Shown in pieces: positions 17,877 through 25,802 of a DNA stretch of 64,000 bases. Where the stretch lies: positions 62,001 through 126,000 of the forward strand of contig CBDCCV010000001.1 of NCBI GenBank assembly GCA_965215025.1. Reading direction: 5' to 3'. This stretch comes from CBDCCV01 sp965215025 (GTDB lineage: Bacteria > Bacteroidota > Rhodothermia > Rhodothermales > Salinibacteraceae). Each line of letters opens with the position of its first letter. Position 1 is the stretch's first letter. The notes under the pieces are model-generated. The model saw only the letters and a program-made list of their open reading frames with translations, made no database searches and had not been told where the DNA came from. Both the position numbers and the translations under genes were made by a program.

Positions 17877-19718
17877 GCTCATCCTCTCCCAGTCGGGCGG
17901 CGTGAGCGCGCCGTCGCCCTCATCGAAAGAGCGGAGGGAGAGGTCGAGGCGGCGGCAGGGGAGGCCGGCGCGGCGGCAGGCGGCCACCACCTCGGTCACG
18001 CGCGCGTCGGCGAGGTAGGGCGCGGCGATGAGCACCTCCTCGACGCCGTGCTGCGCGCGGAGGCGTTCGAGGTCGGCCGGCGTGCCTAAGATGGTAAGGC
18101 CCTGTGCGATGAGGCCGCGGTGCGTGGGGTCGTCGTCGAGGAAGCCGACGGGGCGGAGGTCCCACTCGGCGTGCTGGCGCAGGCCGCGCAAAAGGAGCAC
18201 GCCCGCCGCGCCCGTGCCGTAGAGCGCCACGCGCCGCCCGCCACCGCCGCCCCGGCGCTGCGCCGTGAGGAACTGCCGCAGCCCGCGCAGCCCGAAGCGC
18301 GCGCCCGTCAGCCCGATGGTCACCACCATCCAGTCGTTGACGAACGTGGCTTCGGAGAGGAACGAGGGGCCGTAGAAGGGCACGAGCGCGGCGTAGACGA
18401 GCGCCGAGGCCAGCGTCGAGGCCAGCGCGATGCGCACCAGTTCGGGCGTGCCGGCGTGGGGCCAGAGGCCGCGGTACAGCCCCATCGCGTAAAAGACGAT
18501 GAGCTTGATCCCCACCACGCCCGGCAGCGCGTTGATGATCGAAGCCTCGCGCTCAAGTGGGAGGTCGCCCTCGAAGCGGAGGTAGTGCGCCATCGTAAAG
18601 GCGCCAGCCACGAGGAGCACGTCGGCCATCACCTCCAGGCCGATGCGCCCGCCGCGCCCGCTCAGCGCCTGCGCCACCGGGGCGAGGCGCCCGCCGGCCG
18701 CTTCTGCGTAGACGTCGGCGCTGCCCAGGTGCACGCCCAGCACGATCAGCCCGACGATGAGGAAGGCCGCCAGCGCGTAGAAAAGCTGCACGTCGGCGAA
18801 GTGGAACGCCAGCGCCAGGAGGCCGAAGACGAGGCTCAGCGCGTAGAGCGTGAGCACGGCGCGTTTTTCCGAAAGACCTAGGACGACGAGCCGGTGCGCG
18901 CTGTGGTCCTTGCCGCCCTGCGTGATGGCCCGCCCGTGCCTCAGGCGCAGCACCGTCACGAGCGAGGTGTCGAAAATGGGCACGGCCAAAACGGCCAGCG
19001 AGACGAGGTACGGCGCCAGCCCCACGCCGCCCTCGGCCCCGCCGCCGGACTGCCCCTGCACCACGACGGCGAGCGCGGCCACGGCGTAGCCCAGGAACAG
19101 GCTCCCGCAGTCGCCCATGAAGATGCGCGCGGGCTTGAAGTTGTACACGAGAAAACCGCCTGCCGCCCCGGCCACAGCCAAGAGCGCCGCGACGACCGGC
19201 GTGCCGCCCGCCGTGAAGAACGAGAACGCCGCCAGCACGCCTGCCGCGATGGCCGCCGTGCCCGCCGCCAGCCCGTCCATGCAGTCGAGCAGGTTAAAGG
19301 CGTTCGTGATCCCGATCACCCAGAGGAACGTGAGCGGGATGGAGAGCCAGAACGGCGCCTCGGCGGCAAAGGCGTAGCCGGCATAGAGGAGCAGCACCGT
19401 CGCCAAGACCTGCGCGATCACCTTCGCCGCCGGACTCACGCTGCGGAGGTCGTCGATCAGGCCGGTGAGGAAAAGAAGCGTGGCGCCGGCCCAGAGGGGC
19501 CACGCCGGCCCGCCCGCCACCGCCACGCCCAGCGTCGCCGCGGCGTAGATGCCGATGCCGCCCATGAGCGCCGTGGCCTCCTCGTGCCAGCGGTCCGCCT
19601 TCGGGTGGGCGAGCCAGCCCTGCCGGTGCGCCAGGCGGATCACCAGCGGCGTGAGCGCCACCACGCCCGCCAGGGCGATGAGTCCGCTCAGCCACGCCGC
19701 CCCCGCTCCGTTCATCAT
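17844..19718 (-). CDS. WecA/MraY-like polyprenyl-phosphate sugar-1-phosphate transferase fused to a FlaA1-type nucleotide-binding domain
   Basis: 624 residues. Residues ~1-330 are a WecA-type transferase with ~11 membrane helices and the catalytic motifs DDLRSVSP, NAFNLLDCMDGLAAG, FMGDCGSLFLGY and DHSAHRL. It would load a sugar phosphate onto undecaprenyl phosphate to start a glycan. Residues ~350-480 add four more helices. Residues ~500-605 are a Rossmann-like CoA_binding_3 domain (ALYGTGAAGVLLL, PVGFLDDDP) of the sort normally found at the N-terminus of CapD/FlaA1 epimerases and WbaP-type transferases. Here it is attached to the wrong partner. It is the likely initiating enzyme of the locus. 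Confidence 0.85.
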   Translation of the reverse strand: MMNGAGAAWLSGLIALAGVVALTPLVIRLAHRQGWLAHPKADRWHEEATALMGGIGIYAAATLGVAVAGGPAWPLWAGATLLFLTGLIDDLRSVSPAAKVIAQVLATVLLLYAGYAFAAEAPFWLSIPLTFLWVIGITNAFNLLDCMDGLAAGTAAIAAGVLAAFSFFTAGGTPVVAALLAVAGAAGGFLVYNFKPARIFMGDCGSLFLGYAVAALAVVVQGQSGGGAEGGVGLAPYLVSLAVLAVPIFDTSLVTVLRLRHGRAITQGGKDHSAHRLVVLGLSEKRAVLTLYALSLVFGLLALAFHFADVQLFYALAAFLIVGLIVLGVHLGSADVYAEAAGGRLAPVAQALSGRGGRIGLEVMADVLLVAGAFTMAHYLRFEGDLPLEREASIINALPGVVGIKLIVFYAMGLYRGLWPHAGTPELVRIALASTLASALVYAALVPFYGPSFLSEATFVNDWMVVTIGLTGARFGLRGLRQFLTAQRRGGGGGRRVALYGTGAAGVLLLRGLRQHAEWDLRPVGFLDDDPTHRGLIAQGLTILGTPADLERLRAQHGVEEVLIAAPYLADARVTEVVAACRRAGLPCRRLDLSLRSFDEGDGALTPPDWERMSGGEGERVEER

Positions 19719-19817
19719 CCTTTTTCGCTATGCGAGCACGTGAGAAAACTATGGAAACAGCCACTGGCCGAGGGCGAGCAACTCAGAGCCTGATCGGCGG
19801 AAAGGGCAGCCAACGAG

Positions 19818-19846
19818 TCCTCTCTCCCACACCAGGGGAGAGAGGA
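19818..19846. repeat. CCCTCTCCC-type inverted repeat
   Basis: An 11-bp perfect stem (19818-19828 with 19836-19846) around a 7-nt loop, in the gap between epimerase and WecA-like gene. The same purine/pyrimidine motif occurs at 17808 and 51491. Confidence 0.6.
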
Positions 19847-19944
19847 CGCACAGGCAAGCGTCGCTGCTTGCAGACAAGCGTTGTTGCTTATTTGTCGTCC
19901 GCCCTCGTTCATCCGTCGTCATCCGTCCGTCAACCCGGTGCCCG

Positions 19945-20970
19945 TCATGCGCGGATGGCCCATTCCTTGACCGGCAGCGCCGCCTCGGTTTCGTGCTGCC
20001 GCTCGAAGTAGCCGATCACCTCGCCGAGGATGTCGTCTATCGAGTACGTCGGCACGTAGCCGATGGCGGCCTGAAGCTTGCCGATGTCGGGCGTGCGGCG
20101 GCGCATGTCCTCGAAGCCGGGGCCGTAGACCTCCTCGTAGGGCACGTGCTCGATGGGCGAGGGCGAGCCGGTGAGCGCCCGCACGCGCTCGGCCAGGTCG
20201 TTCATTGAGATCTCCTCCACGCCGCCCACGTTGAAGACCTCGCCCTCGGCGCCGGGCGCCTCGATGAGCGCGCTGATGGCCTCGACCGCGTCGCCGACGT
20301 AGGTGAAGCAGCGCGTCTGCTCGCCATCGCCAAAGACGCGGATGGGACTGCCGCTCAGCGCCTGCTCAACGAAGGTGGGGATCACCATGCCGTAGCGGCC
20401 CGTCTGCCGCGGCCCCACGGTGTTGAAAAAGCGCGCCACGACCACGGCCAAGTTTTTCTCATCGTGGTACGCCATCGAGAGGAACTCGTCCATGGCCTTG
20501 GAGCAGGCGTAGGCCCAGCGGCGCTTCTTGGTGGGGCCGAGCGTCCAGTCGTCGTCCTCCGCGAGGCGGTCGATGGAGGCGTCGGCCTGCATGGTCTTGC
20601 CGTAGACCTCGGAGGTGGAGGCGATGAGCACCTTCTTCGAGTAGTAGCTCGAGAGCTTGAGGACGTTCTCGGTCCCCTGCACGTTGGTGACGATGGTCTC
20701 GACGGGCTGCTCCATGATGAGCTTCACGCCCACGGCGGCGGCCAGGTGCACCACGCGGTCGGCCTTCGCCACGCAGCGCTCGAGCGTGTGGTAGTCCAAG
20801 ACGTTGCCGATGGTGAGCGAGAAATCATCGCGCTCGGCCAGGTGGCGGATGTTGTCCAGGCTCCCGGTGGAGAGGTTGTCGAGCGCCTGCACACGGTGCC
20901 CTCGCGCCAGAAGATGATCGGCCAGATGGCTGCCGATGAACCCGGCGCCGCCGGTGATAAGGTAATTCAT
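19945..20970 (-). CDS. NAD-dependent sugar epimerase/dehydratase (extended SDR)
   Basis: 341 residues from the ATG at 20970. The NAD-binding TGGAGFIGSHL is at residues ~6-16. The catalytic set is S(T)SEVYG and YACSKAMDE (YxxxK). NTVGPRQTGRYGMVIP and TRCFTYVGDAVEAI are typical of UDP-glucuronate decarboxylase and GDP-mannose dehydratase relatives. It modifies a nucleotide sugar for the polysaccharide. The exact substrate is not assigned. An in-frame extension to 21090 has no similarity and is excluded. Confidence 0.9.
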   Translation of the reverse strand: MNYLITGGAGFIGSHLADHLLARGHRVQALDNLSTGSLDNIRHLAERDDFSLTIGNVLDYHTLERCVAKADRVVHLAAAVGVKLIMEQPVETIVTNVQGTENVLKLSSYYSKKVLIASTSEVYGKTMQADASIDRLAEDDDWTLGPTKKRRWAYACSKAMDEFLSMAYHDEKNLAVVVARFFNTVGPRQTGRYGMVIPTFVEQALSGSPIRVFGDGEQTRCFTYVGDAVEAISALIEAPGAEGEVFNVGGVEEISMNDLAERVRALTGSPSPIEHVPYEEVYGPGFEDMRRRTPDIGKLQAAIGYVPTYSIDDILGEVIGYFERQHETEAALPVKEWAIRA

Positions 20971-21249
20971 AGAGGGGGAGCGTACGGATACGATGCGCAC
21001 GAAAAGGCGGGGGGGGCAGAACCGGGCACGGCCCGCAAAGACCCGAGAATAACATAGACAAGACCCAAGACCGATGCAGAGGCGCAACACCCCCGCAGGC
21101 GAAACGCACGGGTCAGAGGGCGTAGTATAGATATTTTAGCGCGCTTTTCCCAGAGCCGGGCGCCTTTGCCGAGACGTTGCCGTTAAGAATCGATGCTGCC
21201 CGAGAACGCCACCCCGTGCCGCCCCTTGTCTTGCGCGCAGGAGCGTGCG

Positions 21250-21331
21250 AGAAACGCGCGGCGGCGGAGCCTCCATGAAGCTTGGCCGCGATGAAGCTTG
21301 GCCGCGCGCCTGCGACGCTGAGGACGGTCAT
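21250..21331 (-). pseudogene. 5' fragment of a WecB/WbpI-type UDP-GlcNAc 2-epimerase gene (left copy)
   Basis: The minus-strand ATG at 21331 opens MTVLSVAGARPSFI, which matches the start of non-hydrolysing UDP-N-acetylglucosamine 2-epimerases (consensus like M.VL.VVGARPNFMK.AP). The frame is then broken by a 16-bp tandem duplication (two ATGAAGCTTGGCCGCG units at 21275-21306), after which similarity fades; the restored frame would read ARPSFMEAPPPRV. A 72-residue frame runs on to 21113 but is not epimerase-like. It lies 15 bp after the toxin stop and mirrors a second fragment at 22250-22333. Confidence 0.65.
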
Positions 21332-21345
21332 GCGGTGCTTCGTGT

Positions 21346-21849
21346 TCAGTTGCGTTTGGTTTCTCCGGCCATGCGGCGAGCGAGGGCCACGAGGTCATCG
21401 GAGAGCCAGTACCCCGCGCGCTTCTCAGCGCCTCGAGCAAGGGCGCGACGGCCTCTACTGCTCCTCTCTCCTTTGCGCGCAACAGCAGGCCAACGAGTCC
21501 TGTTGTCGGGATTCTCAACTGCTGCGCCACACGGCGACCGGCTTGGTCGTCTATCATACAGCAGGACTTCGCTCTTGTAAAAAGCGGCGAGTTCAATAGC
21601 CTGCCGTTCTCCTTCGCCCAGGTGCGCCACTGCATCGCTGCGCAAAGAATCACCGGGTTCAGGCTCCGCGACGTGCAGGAGCCAGTCGAGTGCCCAATCA
21701 ATCTCCACAGCCTCTGCACCTGGCTTCCTGAGCAGTTCCCGGTGCACCACTGGTGGGATGAGCACGTTCTCAGTGAAGCGCTCAAGCAGGGCAAGCCGCC
21801 CGATCTTAGCCAGGCCGATGAGTGGGCCTGTGTCAGCGATGATCGTCAC
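21346..21849 (-). CDS. DUF3368 PIN-like toxin, with two compensating frameshifts
   Basis: 167 residues from a GTG start that overlaps the antitoxin by 17 bp. The N-terminus (ADTGPLIGLAKI, VLIPPVVHRELL) and C-terminus (AGYWLSDDLVALARRMAGE) are those of DUF3368 PIN-fold toxins. The middle (~residues 97-142) reads as nonsense in this frame, whereas another frame gives the expected family sequence (DDQAGRRVAQQL, TTGLVGLLLRAKERG, LLEALRS). So a +1 shift near the Asp-coding TATGATAGAC and a +2 shift in a CGCGCG run cancel out. The product is probably inactive unless these are sequencing errors. It pairs with the UPF0175 antitoxin. Confidence 0.7.
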   Translation of the reverse strand: MTIIADTGPLIGLAKIGRLALLERFTENVLIPPVVHRELLRKPGAEAVEIDWALDWLLHVAEPEPGDSLRSDAVAHLGEGERQAIELAAFYKSEVLLYDRRPSRSPCGAAVENPDNRTRWPAVARKGERSSRGRRALARGAEKRAGYWLSDDLVALARRMAGETKRN

Positions 21850-22132
21850 TCTGCTGCCGCTCTCGCAAGCTTTCTACGTCCTTTCTGAGTTCGCGCTCCA
21901 GTTCCTCTAGCGGATAGTTGAAAACGCTTACGCGGTAGCGCCCACACGCTTCAAGGAACTCAGCGCGCGAGAGGCCGGCCAGCTCGGCGGCCTTCCCGGA
22001 GGAAACCTTGCCGAGTTCGAACATCTTCAGCGCCGCCATCAGTCGGATCTGCTGCTCCAGCTCGCCCGCTGTCAGTCCCACAGCCTGCTCAAATCCTTCC
22101 GGACAGCTGGTTTCAAAGCGTCGCGTGTTCAT
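21833..22132 (-). CDS. UPF0175-family antitoxin
   Basis: 99 residues. The core (LKMFELGKVSSGKAAELAG followed by LSRAEFLEACGRYRVSVFNY) matches UPF0175, small helix-turn-helix-like antitoxins encoded just before DUF3368 toxins. Its end overlaps the toxin start by 17 bp, so translation is coupled. The ATG at 22132 gives the usual family length; the longer frame to 22240 runs into the epimerase remnant. It probably autoregulates the pair. Confidence 0.75.
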   Translation of the reverse strand: MNTRRFETSCPEGFEQAVGLTAGELEQQIRLMAALKMFELGKVSSGKAAELAGLSRAEFLEACGRYRVSVFNYPLEELERELRKDVESLRERQQSDDHR

Positions 22133-22458
22133 GGAAGCATCGCAGGTTCGCGGTATGGAGCCTTGCAGGTCGAAACGTGGCTTAGGGATGGACCTCGTAC
22201 AACACCACAACGAGCCGTCCGAGGGAAAGTTTTTGTGCACCCGCTGAAGCCCGCTTCGAGAAAAGCGCGGTGCATCGGCGGCGCCATCTTCATAATAAAG
22301 TTCGGCCGCGCGCCTACAACGCCGAGGAGGTCACAGCAGCAGAGGGCAACCCGGAGGTGTACGCAGGTAAACGTGGTGTAGTACGCGCAGTTTTGACACC
22401 CCCGTGGTGCTTGAGCTTCCGCAGCGCACGGACCCGCAACACGACCGAATCCATTCGG
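22133..22458. other. Intergenic region holding an epimerase remnant
   Basis: 326 bp between the antitoxin start and the GT2 stop. Its middle carries the right-hand wecB-like fragment (22250-22333). The part next to 22132 should hold the toxin-antitoxin promoter, but no site is clear. No other gene is seen. Confidence 0.4.
22250..22333 (-). pseudogene. 5' fragment of a WecB/WbpI-type epimerase gene (right copy)
   Basis: Read on the minus strand with a one-base deletion near its start, this gives LLGVVGARPNFIMKMAPPMHRAFLEAG in two overlapping pieces (LLGVVGARPNF, then MKMAPPMHRAFLEAG), a good match to the N-terminus of UDP-GlcNAc 2-epimerases. Similarity stops at ~22250. Its first 36 bases align with the left copy at 21294-21330 (31 of 37 positions by eye). 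It would be the missing WbpI-type step next to WbpB and WbpE. Confidence 0.65.
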
Positions 22459-23292
22459 CTATTGCTCATAGTTCGACACAAGTTCGTAGGCCGCCTTAGC
22501 GATGTCCAGTGCCAGACCCGCCAGCACGGCGACGACCTTGGACGCGCCGTGGCAGTTCTTCCAAAGCACGACAGGGCGATGCCGAGCCGTGCGGAGCCGG
22601 TAAGTAAGGCGGCTTCTAGCAGAGCTGCGGTGCTTGCGGTATCGATAAACGGCCTCATCAATACGCTTCACTTCGTCTGCTTGCTCCAGCAGGCGCATGG
22701 AGTAGTCGATGTCCTGACAGCGGCGCAGGCGCGTGTCGAAGGGGCCGGTGCGCCGCAGCAGCGGAACGGGGATCAGACAGGCGTTGAGGTGAAAAGGCGT
22801 TTTGTGGGACAGCCAGAACCGGCGCCGCAACGCCTGCGCATCTGCCAGCGCGGGTGCCGAGCGCACGCCTAAGACCGCTTCGCCATCGAATACCTCAAAC
22901 CCGCCCACGATCAGCCGTTGCGAATGCGGTTCGCCGCCCGTCTCCGCGTACCGGGTGCCTAAGCTGTGCGGCGTCAGTTCATCGTCGGCGTCGAGGATCG
23001 TGGCGTACGCACCTCGCATTTCTCCAAGGGCACGGTTGAGAGCGGCGGGCTTCCCGCTGTTGCGTTGACGCAGGTAGCGCACACGCGCGTCATACCACGC
23101 GCTTTCCGGGTTTGTGAACCGCGCCGCTACGTTTGGTGTGGCGTCCGTGGAGCCGTCGTCCACAATGAGCACCTCCACGTCGCCGAAGCTGCTGCTGAGC
23201 ACGCTGCGGACAGCGTTCGGCAGGAACGTAGCCATGTTGTAGGACGGGATGAGGACGCTGACGACCACGCTTTTTACCGGGGCATCTGGCAT
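22459..23292 (-). CDS. Family 2 glycosyltransferase
   Basis: 277 residues. GT-A fold signatures are SVLIPSYNMATFL, VLIVDDGSTDAT, GKPAALNRAL and the metal-binding ILDADDE. The later motif RRCQDIDYSMRLLE resembles the ED-type catalytic region. It adds one sugar to the lipid-linked repeat unit; donor and acceptor are unknown. It follows the GT4 gene by ~50 bp in the polysaccharide operon. Confidence 0.9.
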   Translation of the reverse strand: MPDAPVKSVVVSVLIPSYNMATFLPNAVRSVLSSSFGDVEVLIVDDGSTDATPNVAARFTNPESAWYDARVRYLRQRNSGKPAALNRALGEMRGAYATILDADDELTPHSLGTRYAETGGEPHSQRLIVGGFEVFDGEAVLGVRSAPALADAQALRRRFWLSHKTPFHLNACLIPVPLLRRTGPFDTRLRRCQDIDYSMRLLEQADEVKRIDEAVYRYRKHRSSARSRLTYRLRTARHRPVVLWKNCHGASKVVAVLAGLALDIAKAAYELVSNYEQ

Positions 23293-23343
23293 TACACAAT
23301 CTGCGCTTTACTGAGGCGAGAGGGGGCGTGCTTATCGCCGTCT

Positions 23344-24453
23344 TCAAGCTGCGAATTGGCTATACATTTTTAGCAGCTTACTTGACTCCGCGTCCCAGTT
23401 GTAATGCGCTTCTACGGCTGCGCGGCCGCGTCGTCCCATCTCCTCGGCTTCGCTGGGATGCTCCAGCAACCATCGCATCGCCTCGGCAATCGCCTCGGTT
23501 TCCATTGGATTGACCAACAAGCCGCACTGCGCTCCGTCAACAATCCGTCGCCAAAGGGAGAAGTCTGACGCGATGACGGGAAGCCCTGCCGCCATGTATT
23601 CGTAGAGCTTGGTAGGCTGTGACTCAACGATGTTTGGCGAAGGGTGCAACGTCACAAGCCCCAGCCGAGCTTTGCTCAGCACGCCCCGAACGCCCGCCCG
23701 GTCTATCCATCCGAGGTGATCCACGCGCGACCACGCCGGCCGTTTGCGCATCTCCGCCTTCAAGCTGTGGGGCCTGAACTCTCCGGCGAGTGTCAAGCGT
23801 GCGTTCAAACCTTCAGGTAGGTATCCTGTGGCCTGGACCATCTCCTCGATGCCTCGCTCGCGCCGTATGTTGCCAACGTAAGCGGCCTGCATTGGGCGCT
23901 CTGAATACGGCTTGCCCTCCGGGGTGCTAAGCTCCGAGAGGAGGGGGAAGTTTTGCACCGTGACCGTCTTTCCCGGCGGAAACTTTCCGGCGATGGTTGG
24001 GGTGGCCGCCACGATGCCGGAGAGCACGCGCGCCGCCACGCCCTCTACTGTTTTCGCAGCAAAAGCCATAGGCCACCGCAAGGCCGCTGGCAGCCAGTAC
24101 TTCGTCCGAAGCTGAAGCGGTACATCCTCATGCACGTCGTACAGCACGCGCTTCCCAGCAAGCCGCAGCAACAATCCTACGGGCAGAAGCTCCGGGTCAT
24201 GCAGATGGTAGAGTGCAGCGTTTTCGTCCAGCGCAGCCCGGTAGACGTGCCACGTGGTACGCGCGACGCGCTCCGCACGCCCCTTCGGCTGTGGCACCGC
24301 GCGAATCCGCACGGCGCCATTCATCTCATCCTCCGGATGCGGCGCGACCAGTACCACCTCATACCCCGCCTCCGCCAGCGACGCGCATTCCTTATAGAAG
24401 ATGCGTGTGTCATATACGGAATGAACGGACGTAAGGTGGGCAATTTTCTTCAC
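23344..24453 (-). CDS. Family 4 glycosyltransferase
   Basis: 369 residues if it starts at the GTG at 24453 (KKIAHLTSVHSVYD), 32 bp after the polymerase stop. The longer ATG start at 24546 would overlap the polymerase gene by 62 bp and is less likely. The GT-B fold shows the E-x7-E motif in NIVESQPTKLYEYMAAGLP and a nucleotide-binding C-terminal half. It is a retaining glycosyltransferase of the repeat unit. Confidence 0.88.
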   Translation of the reverse strand: MKKIAHLTSVHSVYDTRIFYKECASLAEAGYEVVLVAPHPEDEMNGAVRIRAVPQPKGRAERVARTTWHVYRAALDENAALYHLHDPELLPVGLLLRLAGKRVLYDVHEDVPLQLRTKYWLPAALRWPMAFAAKTVEGVAARVLSGIVAATPTIAGKFPPGKTVTVQNFPLLSELSTPEGKPYSERPMQAAYVGNIRRERGIEEMVQATGYLPEGLNARLTLAGEFRPHSLKAEMRKRPAWSRVDHLGWIDRAGVRGVLSKARLGLVTLHPSPNIVESQPTKLYEYMAAGLPVIASDFSLWRRIVDGAQCGLLVNPMETEAIAEAMRWLLEHPSEAEEMGRRGRAAVEAHYNWDAESSKLLKMYSQFAA

Positions 24454-24484
24454 TGGTCTATTTCCGGCACGAGGGCAGGGCGGT

Positions 24485-25792
24485 TTACCTTTTCTCCCTC
24501 TCGCCTTCTGGAAGAAAGAGAAGAAGAAGCGTAGCCAACGCGACACCGTGCGTTAGCAGCGAGGTTTGAAGCGCGGTGTTGGAAAGTGTGATGGCTGGAA
24601 CGCCCAACAGCAAAGCCGACAGCCGGTAGTCATGCCGCTGCGCCGCACTGTCGTAGAACCAGAATATCAGCCCTAGGATTAACGTAAAAAACAGAACACC
24701 CCCAAAGCCAAAGTTGGCAAACGCATCGGCCCATAAATTGGCGTTCGCCGACATCTCTGACCGCCCAAAATAAGTGGTCCCGATCAAGAAAGCGGGGGAA
24801 GACTGATACGGGTAGTCAACGAGTGGGGCGAAGACGCTGTGCCCCAGAAGCGCTTTCGAGTGCTCGGAAAAAAACTCAAGGTAGTACCCTGTCAGCAATC
24901 CCGGCGTGATGATGAGGCGACCCACGAAGAGGTATGTTACAGACAGCATGTTCGCCCAGGCGCTGGCGGCGGCACTCACCATAACCACGGCTGCACTTCC
25001 CCCGGCCATCGTAACGCCAAATCGCGATCCGTTGCGACGTACAGCGAAGAGTAGCGCCAGAATGAGTCCCGTGGAAAGTGCAATGCTCTTGAATCCTGTG
25101 ATGGAGTAAACAAGGAGTTGCCCTGCCACGCCGGCGCTCAGAAGGTCAAACCGCTTTTTGGTCAGCCCGTAGGCGATCAAGAATGGCCCAATGACATTTC
25201 CCATCCAGGCGATGGCATATCCGACCAGCCCCCCCTCTTCTGCCACTGCGTCTCGATATTGAAACCGCACCGAGTAAACGTCTGCGAAGGCTATAAGGTC
25301 GAACTGTAAACCAAACACGCTAACGATGTAGCTCAGCAACCCCACACTGCCAATTGCAAAAACAACCCAGAAAAGCTTGGGCGCAAGCCTGAACTGCGAC
25401 AAGCGCACGAGTGGAAGCTTGTAGACCAGAGACAGACCGAAGAAAGCCACTGCCATAATGCCGTTCAGCTTCCAGATATACAGCAGATCCATGCTCAGCG
25501 CATGGCGGGGCACGAGGACGATGGGCACGTACACAAGTACATACAGAAACCAGTAAACGACTTGGGAAGGGCGTTTGAGCACCACCGGCATCCAAAGCGC
25601 GGGAAGCGCAGCCCACACAAACGTCGCCGCATCCGACAGCAAAGAGCGCTCGTTGAGCAAGTACCCCATGTACCAGTAATTCTCTGCAAGCATGTGGACG
25701 TACACCCAATCCACGAGGTACGCATACAGCACCGATCCTCCCAAAATCAGGTACCGCGCGTTTCTATCCACTATTGTTCTTTTTCTGGTCAT
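24485..25792 (-). CDS. O-antigen/capsule polymerase (Wzy-like)
   Basis: 435 residues, 10-12 predicted membrane helices and a long loop near residues ~295-350 (YYLEFFSEHSKALLG, VDYPYQSSPAFLIG). Low sequence conservation with this topology is usual for Wzy polymerases, and its place between flippase and glycosyltransferases supports the call. The ATG at 25792 is chosen because it starts 10 bp after the flippase stop; the ATG at 25819 overlaps it. Base composition is visibly less GC-rich than the housekeeping genes, suggesting transfer. Confidence 0.8.
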   Translation of the reverse strand: MTRKRTIVDRNARYLILGGSVLYAYLVDWVYVHMLAENYWYMGYLLNERSLLSDAATFVWAALPALWMPVVLKRPSQVVYWFLYVLVYVPIVLVPRHALSMDLLYIWKLNGIMAVAFFGLSLVYKLPLVRLSQFRLAPKLFWVVFAIGSVGLLSYIVSVFGLQFDLIAFADVYSVRFQYRDAVAEEGGLVGYAIAWMGNVIGPFLIAYGLTKKRFDLLSAGVAGQLLVYSITGFKSIALSTGLILALLFAVRRNGSRFGVTMAGGSAAVVMVSAAASAWANMLSVTYLFVGRLIITPGLLTGYYLEFFSEHSKALLGHSVFAPLVDYPYQSSPAFLIGTTYFGRSEMSANANLWADAFANFGFGGVLFFTLILGLIFWFYDSAAQRHDYRLSALLLGVPAITLSNTALQTSLLTHGVALATLLLLFLPEGEREKR

Positions 25793-25802
25793 CGGCCTCT
25801 TC

